From Halothermothrix orenii H 168 (lineage in GTDB: Bacteria; Bacillota; Halanaerobiia; Halanaerobiales; Halothermotrichaceae): a stretch of DNA of 64,000 nt. The stretch lies in assembly GCF_000020485.1 (NCBI RefSeq), contig NC_011899.1:1024501-1088500 (forward strand). Direction: 5' to 3'. The translations under genes and the position numbers were made by a program. Positions 1-6,908 of this stretch are shown in pieces. A model generated the notes under the pieces. The model was given only the letters and a program-made list of their open reading frames with translations. It was not told the origin of the DNA and did no database searches. The first letter of the stretch is position 1; every line of letters begins with the position of its first letter.

Positions 1-1
1 G

Positions 2-1204
2 TGTGGATCTAAAACAGTTGGGGAGAAGGCAACAAAAGATAAACAGTTTAAGTTAACATTCTTCTTTTATAAAAGTGAAATTGCAGATGCTATGGAGACT
101 ATGGCCCGGGCTTTTCAGGAAGAACACCCCAACGTTGTTATTAAAAATGAAATAATAGGCCAGGAGTATAATACTGTTCTTAAAACCAAAGATGCAGCAG
201 GCCAATTACCGGATATATTTGCTGCCTCAATACCCGGGGAAAGGGCTTTAAAAGATTTTATTGAAGCCGGTAAAATAAGGGATGTCAGTGATTTTAAAGT
301 AATGGATAATTTATCAGATGATTTTAAAGAGTCTTTAACTTTTTCTGATGGTAATATTTATATAATTCCCCTGTTTATTACCGGACGTGGTATAGTCTAT
401 AATGAAAAACTCTTTAAGAAGGCTGGAATTAAAAAATTTCCTGATACCCTTGAAGGGCTTAGAGAAGCATGCCGAAAATTAAAGAAAACAGGAATAACAC
501 CATTTGCCGCCGGAGCCAAAGATGTCTGGACTCTGGGAAGTCCTTTATTTCAGGTTGGGCATGAAGTTATGAACCCTGATGGTTGGGTAAATAAAATGTA
601 TCAGAAAGAAGCCAGTTTTAAAGATTATACACTACCGGTTATGGATTTTGTTGACTTATTTGTAGAATACAGCCAGGATAATCCACTGGGTACCGATTAC
701 ACAGAATCTGTTGTCCTTTATGCCCGGGAAGAAGCAGCTATGCTGGTACAGGGTCCCTGGGTTATGGACCTGGTTCAGGATTTAAATCCTGATGTGGCCA
801 GTTCAAGTCACATGGCTCCCATACCTTTTACCAATAACCCGGAAAAGAACAAACTCTATATAGATTATGATGGTTATTTTTGTATTAACTCCAAAACTGA
901 TAAAGAGGTTGTAAATCAATATTTTGATTTTATGATAAATGGTTCAGGTCGTAAAATCTTTAAAGAAGAAATTAAATGTCTTAATCCCTTTGGAATAACT
1001 TTTGAGACCCATGGAGTTAATGAGGATATTATTACAGCGATTGAAAGTGGTGAGGTAATTCAGGATACCCAGTTTGTAAAGATGCCTGATAATTTCTTTA
1101 TTACTATGGGAACAGTTCTGCAGGAATATATAGCCGGTAAACTTACCAGAGAGCAGGTTATGGAAAAGCTTGATGCAGAATGGTTTAAATCTATGGATAA
1201 ATAA
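2..1204 (+). CDS. Sugar ABC transporter substrate-binding lipoprotein (5' partial)
   Basis: The frame is open from base 2, so the gene runs off the left edge. The first whole codon is Cys, followed by Gly-Ser-Lys, which looks like the mature lipobox cysteine; the signal peptide is therefore outside the window. The Met at 92 is internal. The body resembles CUT1 (MalE/UgpB-type) binding proteins: an N-terminal lobe with an AFQEEHP-type segment, a central Trp/Gly-rich hinge and a C-terminal segment ending about 400 residues from the Cys. It would bind an oligosaccharide or sugar outside the inner membrane and deliver it to the two permeases that follow (gap of 69 bases, with AGGAGG ahead of the next gene). 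Substrate unknown. Confidence 0.9.
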   Translation, partial: CGSKTVGEKATKDKQFKLTFFFYKSEIADAMETMARAFQEEHPNVVIKNEIIGQEYNTVLKTKDAAGQLPDIFAASIPGERALKDFIEAGKIRDVSDFKVMDNLSDDFKESLTFSDGNIYIIPLFITGRGIVYNEKLFKKAGIKKFPDTLEGLREACRKLKKTGITPFAAGAKDVWTLGSPLFQVGHEVMNPDGWVNKMYQKEASFKDYTLPVMDFVDLFVEYSQDNPLGTDYTESVVLYAREEAAMLVQGPWVMDLVQDLNPDVASSSHMAPIPFTNNPEKNKLYIDYDGYFCINSKTDKEVVNQYFDFMINGSGRKIFKEEIKCLNPFGITFETHGVNEDIITAIESGEVIQDTQFVKMPDNFFITMGTVLQEYIAGKLTREQVMEKLDAEWFKSMDK

Positions 1205-1273
1205 CTGATAAAAAATATGAATTAATACATTATTTAATTTTTATCAATAAGGTAATATCCAGGAGGAAAGTTT

Positions 1274-2164
1274 ATGTTTCTTGCAGATAGGTCAAAACGC
1301 CGAAAAATCTATTTGTTTCTGGCCTTTGTTGGTCCTATATTTGTGTTATATACCTTATTTTTTATCCTGCCCCTGTTTGAAGGGATATATTATTCCTTTA
1401 CTGATTGGAAGGGGGTAGGGGGTAGTATAAACTGGGTTGGTTTTGATAATTATATAAACCTGTTTAAGATAGATGATGTGTTTATAAATTCCATAAATAC
1501 AACTTTTTATATTGCTTTTGTTAATGTTTTATTAACAAATATCCTGGCTATGATTTTTGCCATTGCTTTAACTAATAATTTTAAACTAAATAATCTATAC
1601 AGGGGGATAATACTCCTTCCCAACATGATTAGTATGGTTGTTTCGGGTTTTATCTGGAAATTTATGTTTTCTAAAATATCAGGGAGCTTATATGAGGCCA
1701 CAGGAATTGAATTGTTCAATAATAGTTGGCTTGGAGATATTGAGATTGTTATCTATTCAGTGGTAATTGTTAGCCTGTGGCAGGGACTGGGATACATAAT
1801 GACCATTTATATTGCGGCCCTGCAGGGTGTTGATGAAAATGTTATTGAGGCTGCTTCAATAGATGGTGCAAATTCATGGCAGATATTCTTTAAAATAAAA
1901 CTGCCATTAATGCTTCCCATTGTATCTATTGGTGCCTTTCTCAATATATCAATGTCTCTTAAAATATTTGATATAATATATTCTTTGACCGGGGGTGGAC
2001 CAGGCCATGCTTCTGAAGTAGCCATGTTAAATATTTATCGGGAGGCTTTTGTCTTTAACCGACTGGGTTATGCCAATGCAAAAGCGATAGTTTTAACAAT
2101 TATAATTGTAATTATTACTGTAATTCACTTCCGTATTACTTCCCGGGAGGAGGTAAAGATATGA
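1274..2164 (+). CDS. Sugar ABC transporter permease, MalF/UgpA type
   Basis: A 296-residue integral membrane protein with about six hydrophobic helices. It has the CUT1 permease EAA loop (EAASIDGANSWQIFFKIKLP, near residue 195), which contacts the ATPase. It lacks a long periplasmic insertion, so it is closer to UgpA/LacF than to E. coli MalF. A strong AGGAGG (1260-1265) precedes the ATG. Its stop overlaps the start of the partner permease in an ATGA arrangement, implying translational coupling. No ATPase gene is next to it; CUT1 systems in Firmicutes often share an MsmK-type ATPase encoded elsewhere. Confidence 0.93.
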   Translation: MFLADRSKRRKIYLFLAFVGPIFVLYTLFFILPLFEGIYYSFTDWKGVGGSINWVGFDNYINLFKIDDVFINSINTTFYIAFVNVLLTNILAMIFAIALTNNFKLNNLYRGIILLPNMISMVVSGFIWKFMFSKISGSLYEATGIELFNNSWLGDIEIVIYSVVIVSLWQGLGYIMTIYIAALQGVDENVIEAASIDGANSWQIFFKIKLPLMLPIVSIGAFLNISMSLKIFDIIYSLTGGGPGHASEVAMLNIYREAFVFNRLGYANAKAIVLTIIIVIITVIHFRITSREEVKI

Positions 2165-3033
2165 GCAAGCATGGTTCTAGCAACAGTAACAAAAATGGAA
2201 GTGTCATTCATATAACTGTTAACAAATATGTCATTGGTATATTAATGGGAATTGTTTCTGTAATCTGGTTTATTCCTATATATTTTATGATAATAAATTC
2301 TTTCAAACCATTCCGGGAGGTATTGATGTATACTTCCCGGTTTCCTGAAAAGTTCAATTTAAATAATTTTGTTGAGGTCTGGGAAAAGGCTAATTACTTA
2401 AAATTATTTACAAATTCAATTATAATTACATCAATATCCCTTCTGGGAATTGTTATTTTGGCATCAATGGCCGCATACAAGCTAGCCCGTTCTCATGATA
2501 ACGTAAGCAAAGGTCTGTTAGTATATTTTATTTTAACCCTGGTCATTCCTTTTCAGGCTGTAATGATACCCCTGGTAAAAATCATGAAAGATATTAATGT
2601 TATAGATACCCGTATTGGAATTATACTGGTTTATATCGCACTGGGTTCACCCATGGCAATTTTTTTGTATTATGGGTATATTAAAACATTACCGATGTCG
2701 TTAGAAGAAGCAGCCCTTATTGATGGAGCCGGTGAGTTTCAAATATTTTTTAAAATAATATTTCCCCTGTTAAAACCAATCACCAGTACAGTAATTATTT
2801 TACAATCTTTATGGATCTGGAATGATTTTTTACTACCCTTGATAACACTTCAATCTGAGGCAAATAAGACCATACCCCTGGGAACAACAGCAACATTTAT
2901 GGGCCAGTATACTCATCGCTGGGACCTGGCAATTACAGCCATGTTTCTGGCTTCATTGCCTTTAATGGTATTGTATTTCTTTGTCCAGAAATATATAGTA
3001 AAGGGGATAGTAAAGGGTGCCATTAAAGGATAA
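2161..3033 (+). CDS. Sugar ABC transporter permease, MalG/UgpE type
   Basis: A 290-residue membrane protein with six predicted helices and the second EAA loop (EAALIDGAGEFQIFFKIIFP, near residue 180), typical of the MalG-like partner in CUT1 importers. It starts inside the stop codon of the preceding permease (ATGA overlap) and is the last gene of this transporter operon: a strong hairpin terminator lies 54 bases downstream. The substrate cannot be read from the sequence. The operon is separated from the fucose cluster by about 1.2 kb and uses a different transporter class (CUT1 against CUT2), so the two need not share a substrate. Confidence 0.93.
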   Translation: MSKHGSSNSNKNGSVIHITVNKYVIGILMGIVSVIWFIPIYFMIINSFKPFREVLMYTSRFPEKFNLNNFVEVWEKANYLKLFTNSIIITSISLLGIVILASMAAYKLARSHDNVSKGLLVYFILTLVIPFQAVMIPLVKIMKDINVIDTRIGIILVYIALGSPMAIFLYYGYIKTLPMSLEEAALIDGAGEFQIFFKIIFPLLKPITSTVIILQSLWIWNDFLLPLITLQSEANKTIPLGTTATFMGQYTHRWDLAITAMFLASLPLMVLYFFVQKYIVKGIVKGAIKG

Positions 3034-3085
3034 AAATTTTTAAGTTAACTATTTTGTTTATACCTTTATAATTGTCTATATAGTA

Positions 3086-3120
3086 AAAAAACCGCCTTTA
3101 AAGGCGGTTTTAATATTTTT
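3086..3120 (+). terminator. Rho-independent terminator of the CUT1 transporter operon
   Basis: Perfect palindrome with core ACCGCC-TTTAAA-GGCGGT at 3091-3106, flanked by A-rich and T-rich arms (extended stem 3088-3111) and followed by a T-rich stretch. The flanking A and T tracts make it potentially bidirectional. Confidence 0.88.
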
Positions 3121-3425
3121 ACAGGGTTATTTAACAGGTCGGGGCCCCCTGAATATGCTAATATGTTCTGATTTAACGATAGTTAAAGTTTACGGTTTAA
3201 TATTTAATTTTTTTATTGAGAGCTTTAATAAATTATAGTATTATATATATGAAAATAAAAAAATGGATAAACTTACAATTTTATTAAAATAAATATTACT
3301 TACTGTAGTTCAACATATCAAAGTTAAGAAGGAAAACATTACAATTAAAAAAGTTATGAATCTGGTTTTACAATACCATAACAATTTTAAAGGAATAGAG
3401 TAAAATATTAATGGAGGAATGAAAA
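3121..3425. other. AT-rich intergenic stretch
   Basis: About 300 bases between the terminator and the next gene. Very AT-rich apart from one GGGGCCCC patch near 3141. I see no credible reading frame and no clean promoter. A ribosome binding site (GGAGG, 3413-3417) serves the gene at 3426. Confidence 0.5.
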
Positions 3426-3890
3426 ATGGGTAAAAAGAAAATAATTTTAATAATTGTTACTATTATTTTTATTATCAGTTTAATTACTTACAAAACATAT
3501 ATGGAAAAAAATATAATTAAAGAGGTTGTAATTGAATTTGGGAGTAATTTAAAAAAAGTTTCACTTCAAAGTCCCGAGGATAAGTTAATAAAAGATATAA
3601 ATAAGTATTATAAAGATTATGTAACAAGGGAATTACTTAATAAATGGTTAACAAATCCTTCAAAGGTACCAGGGAGATCTTTTTCAAGTCCATGGCCAGA
3701 AGAAATAGAAATTAAGAAAATAAAAAATATAGGAGGAGATAAATACCGGGTAATTGGAATAGTAAAAGAAGTTACAAGTAAAGAACTGGTTAAAGGGGAA
3801 CCATTGAATAGATACCAGGTCGAATTGATTGTAAAAAAAATTAAGAATAAATGGCTAATAAGCGATTATAGAAGGTTACCTTGTAACTAA
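3426..3890 (+). CDS. Membrane-anchored protein of unknown function
   Basis: 154 residues, not assigned to a family. Residues 4-23 form one hydrophobic helix with a Lys-rich start, so this is an N-terminal anchor with the rest outside the membrane, or an uncleaved signal. The body is Lys-rich and basic and has a SSPWPEEIEI segment near residue 90 followed by alternating beta-type sequence (YRVIGIVKEV, YQVELIVKKI, KWLISDY). That pattern suggests a small NTF2-like or similar alpha+beta fold; this is inference. GGAGG lies 8 bases before the ATG. Monocistronic, very A-rich codon use, with no functional link to its neighbours. Confidence 0.75.
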   Translation: MGKKKIILIIVTIIFIISLITYKTYMEKNIIKEVVIEFGSNLKKVSLQSPEDKLIKDINKYYKDYVTRELLNKWLTNPSKVPGRSFSSPWPEEIEIKKIKNIGGDKYRVIGIVKEVTSKELVKGEPLNRYQVELIVKKIKNKWLISDYRRLPCN

Positions 3891-4129
3891 AAGAATGTTA
3901 AATTTTATGTTACGGGGGGTTGATAGGTATTGTGAAAAAGCAAAATAGAAGTATGAAATCTTAAGGGGTTAAAACGGTTATTTACGATGTAGTTAAACAC
4001 ATTTTAGAAATGATATGGGGAATCGGCCATAAACCCGGTTTCATCGATAGTTAATAAGGTTGGCTAGACGAATAAAAAAGCACTAAAAGTAATAATAGTA
4101 TAACAAAATTAAAAATTTCCGCAAAACGT
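3891..4129. other. Intergenic region upstream of the LacI-family gene
   Basis: No convincing gene. It contains an operator-like site (4029-4044) and a short string resembling the beginning of a LacI reading frame (3977-3997) that goes nowhere. The promoter and operator sites that follow are listed separately. Confidence 0.5.
4029..4044. promoter_or_regulatory. LacI-type operator candidate 0
   Basis: ATAAACCCGGTTTCAT, centred on CG at 4036/4037. It matches the shared pattern ATAAAAYC-GRTTTYAT of the four sites around the lacI-like gene and transporter promoter with one mismatch. It lies about 90 bases upstream of the -35 box of the regulator promoter, so it could act in looping rather than direct blockage. 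Confidence 0.45.
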
Positions 4130-4158
4130 TTGACTAATAATTTAAAATGAAGTATAAT
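4130..4158 (+). promoter_or_regulatory. Sigma-A promoter of the LacI-family regulator gene
   Basis: TTGACT (4130-4135), 17-base spacer, TATAAT (4153-4158). The predicted start of transcription near 4165 gives a leader of about 125 bases before the ATG at 4291. A short palindrome, AAACGTTT (4124-4131), overlaps the upstream edge of the -35 box. Confidence 0.8.
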
Positions 4159-4255
4159 ATAGGTAAATAATTTAATTGGTGCGAATATTATATTAAGTTT
4201 TAACAAACAAAAAATTATTAGTATTATTTAATTATATTTTTTATTTTTTAAAAAT

Positions 4256-4271
4256 ATAAAACCGATTTCAT
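4256..4271. promoter_or_regulatory. LacI-type operator candidate 1 (leader of the regulator gene)
   Basis: ATAAAACCGATTTCAT, centred on CG at 4263/4264, ending 19 bases before the ATG of the regulator and about 90 bases downstream of its predicted transcription start. This position fits autoregulation by roadblock. Confidence 0.6.
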
Positions 4272-4290
4272 AATTAAAAGGGTGTTAGTT

Positions 4291-5313
4291 ATGATTACTA
4301 TTTATGATGTAGCTAAGGAAGCGGGAGTTTCACCTTCTACAGTATCAAGAGTTTTAAATAATTATAATAATGTAACTGAAACAACAAGAAAAAAAGTAGA
4401 AGCGGCCTGTAAAAAACTAAAATATGTCCCCAATGCTAATGCCAGTAGCCTTAAAAAAGATAATACTAAAACATTAGCATTAATAATTCCAGATATAGAG
4501 AATCCTTTTTTTATTTCAATTTTAAAAGGATTTGATGATAAGGCTAATAAGTTAGGTTATGATACTATTTTATGTAATACGGATGAAAGGTTAGAGAAAG
4601 AAAAAGATTATATAAAGATGGTATTAAAAAAAAGAATAGATGGTGTAGCTATAAGTACAGTAGGAAAAACGAGTGAACATATAAGTGAATTTAGTGATAG
4701 AAATATTCCATATATATTATTAGATCGTAAAGTTGAGGGATTAGATGCAGATATTGTATGTGGTGATAATTATCAAGGTGCAATAGACTTAGTCAACCAT
4801 CTTATAAATAATGGACATAAGGATATAGCTATGATTACTGGGCCTTTACATGTATCAACTAGTAGAGAGAGATTTGAAGGGTATAAAACTGCTTTAAATA
4901 GAGCAGGTATCAGTGTTGAAGAGGATTATATTAAAATTGATTATGTAAGTCAAGATTATTCTGGAGAAAAAGCTTATGAAATGACAAAGGAATTATTGGG
5001 TTTAAATGAACCCCCAACTGCTATATTTGTAGCTAATAATTTAATGGCCCTGGAAGTTTATAAAGCTTTGAAAGAGGAAGGAATATCTGTACCTGATGAT
5101 ATTGCGATAGTGTGTTTTGATGATCTTAATTTAATTTATGAAATAGAGCCGTTCTTTACTGTTATGAAGCAACCTGCTTATACAATGGGAGAAGCTGCGG
5201 CAGAGATATTAATTAAAAGAATTGAAATGAGTGATAATGGACATAGAAAAAGAAAAATAGTTTTTGAACCAGAATTGATAATCAGAAAATCATCCATTAA
5301 AGATAGTACGTAA
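4291..5313 (+). CDS. LacI-family transcriptional regulator of the fucose-type cluster
   Basis: 340 residues from the ATG at 4291. A GTG nine bases earlier lies inside the ribosome binding site AAGGGTG and is less likely. The N-terminus (ITIYDVAKEAGVSPSTVSRV) is the LacI-family helix-turn-helix and hinge start. The rest is a periplasmic-binding-protein-like sensor domain (LALIIPDIENPFF, then MITGP, then AIVCFDD). It stands directly upstream of, and in the same direction as, the CUT2 importer and fucose genes, so it is probably their sugar-responsive repressor. Five sites with one consensus lie around its own promoter and the importer promoter. Codon use is strikingly AT-rich. The stop codon sits inside a 19-bp tandem duplication. 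Confidence 0.92.
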   Translation: MITIYDVAKEAGVSPSTVSRVLNNYNNVTETTRKKVEAACKKLKYVPNANASSLKKDNTKTLALIIPDIENPFFISILKGFDDKANKLGYDTILCNTDERLEKEKDYIKMVLKKRIDGVAISTVGKTSEHISEFSDRNIPYILLDRKVEGLDADIVCGDNYQGAIDLVNHLINNGHKDIAMITGPLHVSTSRERFEGYKTALNRAGISVEEDYIKIDYVSQDYSGEKAYEMTKELLGLNEPPTAIFVANNLMALEVYKALKEEGISVPDDIAIVCFDDLNLIYEIEPFFTVMKQPAYTMGEAAAEILIKRIEMSDNGHRKRKIVFEPELIIRKSSIKDST

Positions 5314-5333
5314 AATTAAAGATAGTACGTAAA
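5296..5333. repeat. Exact 19-bp tandem duplication over the regulator stop codon
   Basis: ATTAAAGATAGTACGTAAA at 5296-5314 and again at 5315-5333, identical. The TAA of the LacI-family gene (5311-5313) falls in the first copy, so the second copy is untranslated. Confidence 0.95.
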
Positions 5334-5379
5334 ATAAAAAATTAAAAAAATTAAATCAAAAAAATATTTTAAAAAAAGC

Positions 5380-5408
5380 TTGACTATTTAAAATTGATAT
5401 ATTATAAT
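5380..5408 (+). promoter_or_regulatory. Sigma-A promoter for the fucose transport and catabolic operon
   Basis: TTGACT (5380-5385), 17-base spacer, TATAAT (5403-5408), the same two hexamers as the regulator promoter. The predicted start is near 5415, leaving a leader of about 450 bases before the binding-protein gene. The leader holds three operator-like sites and a terminator-like hairpin. Confidence 0.82.
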
Positions 5409-5441
5409 TAAAATAGTAATAATGGCGTGATTTAAAAATAA

Positions 5442-5457
5442 ATAAAATCGGTTTCAT
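5442..5457. promoter_or_regulatory. LacI-type operator candidate 2
   Basis: ATAAAATCGGTTTCAT, centred on CG at 5449/5450, about 35 bases downstream of the predicted start of transcription: a suitable position for repression. Confidence 0.62.
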
Positions 5458-5519
5458 AAAAAATAATATATTAATAAAAATTTATAATAATATATTTAAA
5501 AATATTTTTTTGAAATATC

Positions 5520-5535
5520 ATAAAACCGATTTTAC
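5520..5535. promoter_or_regulatory. LacI-type operator candidate 3
   Basis: ATAAAACCGATTTTAC, centred on CG at 5527/5528, in the leader of the transport operon. The spacing to candidate 2 is 78 bases centre to centre, between seven and eight helical turns. Confidence 0.58.
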
Positions 5536-5595
5536 TAAAAATAAGAACAAAAAGCTTCAATATATGGGGAGTAATATAATATAACTTTTAATAAG

Positions 5596-5642
5596 AACCC
5601 ACATCAACTTTAAGTATTTATTCTTAGAAGTGGGTTTTTTTT
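5596..5642 (+). terminator. Terminator or attenuator hairpin inside the operon leader
   Basis: AACCCAC (5596-5602) pairs with GTGGGTT (5630-5636), with inner pairing TAAG (5611-5614) with CTTA (5623-5626), followed by a run of eight T. It lies downstream of the promoter at 5380-5408 and upstream of the first gene, so transcripts from that promoter must pass it. Either it attenuates the operon or it ends a leader RNA of roughly 230 bases. Confidence 0.72.
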
Positions 5643-5652
5643 AATTTATTTC

Positions 5653-5668
5653 ATAAAAACGGTTTTAT
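5653..5668. promoter_or_regulatory. LacI-type operator candidate 4
   Basis: ATAAAAACGGTTTTAT, nearly perfectly symmetric and centred on CG at 5660/5661. It lies just after the leader terminator and about 195 bases before the binding-protein ATG. It is the most symmetric of the five sites. Confidence 0.6.
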
Positions 5669-5862
5669 AAATACAAAATGTTCTAAATTATATATTAATA
5701 GGGGGTGGTTATATTTGCTAGGTATTTAAACAGTAAAGAAAAATAATTAGTTATAAGGTTTAAGTCATATAATTATAGGAGTATTCAACAAAGAGAATTA
5801 CACAAAAGCAACATATATTTTAAAAAAATTAAAAATATTAAAAAACAGGAGGAGATTTTAAG

Positions 5863-6825
5863 ATGACTAGGAAAGCGTTATTTGTTGCTTTGGTAGTATT
5901 GTTGCTCACAGTTGGATTTTTAAGTGTAGGAGATGTACAGGCATCAGAAAAATATCAAATTTTAGTTAGTCCAAAAGGTTTAAGTCAATCTTATTGGTTA
6001 ACTGTAAAAGCTGGGGCAGAAGCAGCTGCTAAAGAATTAGGTGCAGAAATTGTTTGGAGAGGTCCTGCTCAGGAAACAGATGTGGCTAAACAAGTAAACG
6101 TAATCAATGATTTTGTAAACAAAAAGATAGACGCTATTGTTGTTGCTGCTACTGATGCTAATGCTTTAATACCACCTTTAAAAAGGGCACATGAAGCGGG
6201 AATTCCTGTAATTACTATAGATTCTGGTATTAATGCAGATTTTCCTATATCTCATATAGCTACCAATAATAAAGAAGCTGCCAAGAAAGCGGCTGAAGTT
6301 TTAGCAAATATAATTGGTAAAAAAGGTGAGGTTGCCTGTATACCTTTTGTAGCTGGTGCCGCAACTTCTATAGCCCGTGAAAATGGTTTTAAAGAGGGAA
6401 TTTCAAATTATAAAAATATTGATTTAGTAGCTGTTCAGTATTCCCAGAGTGATTATGCTACAGCAATGAAAGTAACTGAGAATATTTTAACAGCACATCC
6501 AAATTTGAAAGGTATTTTTGCAGCTAATGAAGCAGGAGCAGTTGGTGCGGCAAGAGCCTTGAAAGCTAGAGGAAAAACAGCAGATGTAATATTAGTTGGT
6601 TTTGATGCAGCACAAACTGAGATAGATGCTATGAAAGAAGGTATTATTGATGCCCTGATTGTACAAAGACCATATATGATGGGATATGAAGGGGTAAAAA
6701 ATGCTGTAGCTGCTTTGGAAGGAGAAGAAGTTGAAAAATTAATTGATACAGGAGTAGTTGTAGCCACTCCAGATAACATGAATGACCCTGAAGTTTATAA
6801 AGTCTTATTTCCATTAAAACAATAA
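5863..6825 (+). CDS. CUT2 sugar ABC transporter periplasmic binding protein (RbsB-like)
   Basis: 320 residues. A classical Sec signal peptide (basic start, hydrophobic core about residues 5-22, cleavage near VQAS-EK) without a lipobox cysteine, so the product should be a soluble periplasmic protein, which fits a diderm cell. The mature part has the RbsB/periplasmic-binding-protein type I layout: YWLTVKAGAEAAAKELGAEI, then IVVAATDANALIPPLKRAHE, GIPVITIDSG, and a late VGFDAAQTEIDAMKEG. AGGAGG precedes the ATG by a normal distance. First gene of the operon with the double ATPase and permease. Given the downstream genes, the ligand is probably L-fucose or a related deoxy- or pentose sugar; this is inference. 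Confidence 0.92.
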   Translation: MTRKALFVALVVLLLTVGFLSVGDVQASEKYQILVSPKGLSQSYWLTVKAGAEAAAKELGAEIVWRGPAQETDVAKQVNVINDFVNKKIDAIVVAATDANALIPPLKRAHEAGIPVITIDSGINADFPISHIATNNKEAAKKAAEVLANIIGKKGEVACIPFVAGAATSIARENGFKEGISNYKNIDLVAVQYSQSDYATAMKVTENILTAHPNLKGIFAANEAGAVGAARALKARGKTADVILVGFDAAQTEIDAMKEGIIDALIVQRPYMMGYEGVKNAVAALEGEEVEKLIDTGVVVATPDNMNDPEVYKVLFPLKQ

Positions 6826-6842
6826 AATAACCTATGTATAAA

Positions 6843-6886
6843 CCATTCTCTTCTTCTCTGATCAGAATCAGAGAAGAAGAGAATGG
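6843..6886. other. 20-bp perfect intercistronic hairpin
   Basis: 6843-6862 is the exact reverse complement of 6867-6886, with a four-base loop (CAGA). There is no T-tract on either side, so it is not a normal terminator. It lies between the binding-protein stop and the ribosome binding site of the ATPase gene. In binding-protein-dependent operons such a hairpin usually protects the upstream message and keeps binding protein above transporter level. Confidence 0.9.
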
Positions 6887-6908
6887 ATACAGAAAGGAGG
6901 GTTTCTTC

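Noticed and set aside
3977-3997. String reading VIYDVVK, like the beginning of a LacI-family protein
   Set aside because: Only 16 of 21 bases match the nearby regulator gene, and the similarity stops at once, so a decayed lacI fragment cannot be shown.
4121-4133. Short palindrome AAACGTTT at the -35 box of the regulator promoter as a cre or operator site
   Set aside because: It lacks the outer bases of the five-site consensus and of a classical cre. Eight symmetric bases in AT-rich DNA are weak evidence.
5715-5729. Four-codon leader peptide (TTG CTA GGT ATT TAA) after a G-rich site
   Set aside because: Too short and without repeated regulatory codons or an associated attenuator immediately after it.
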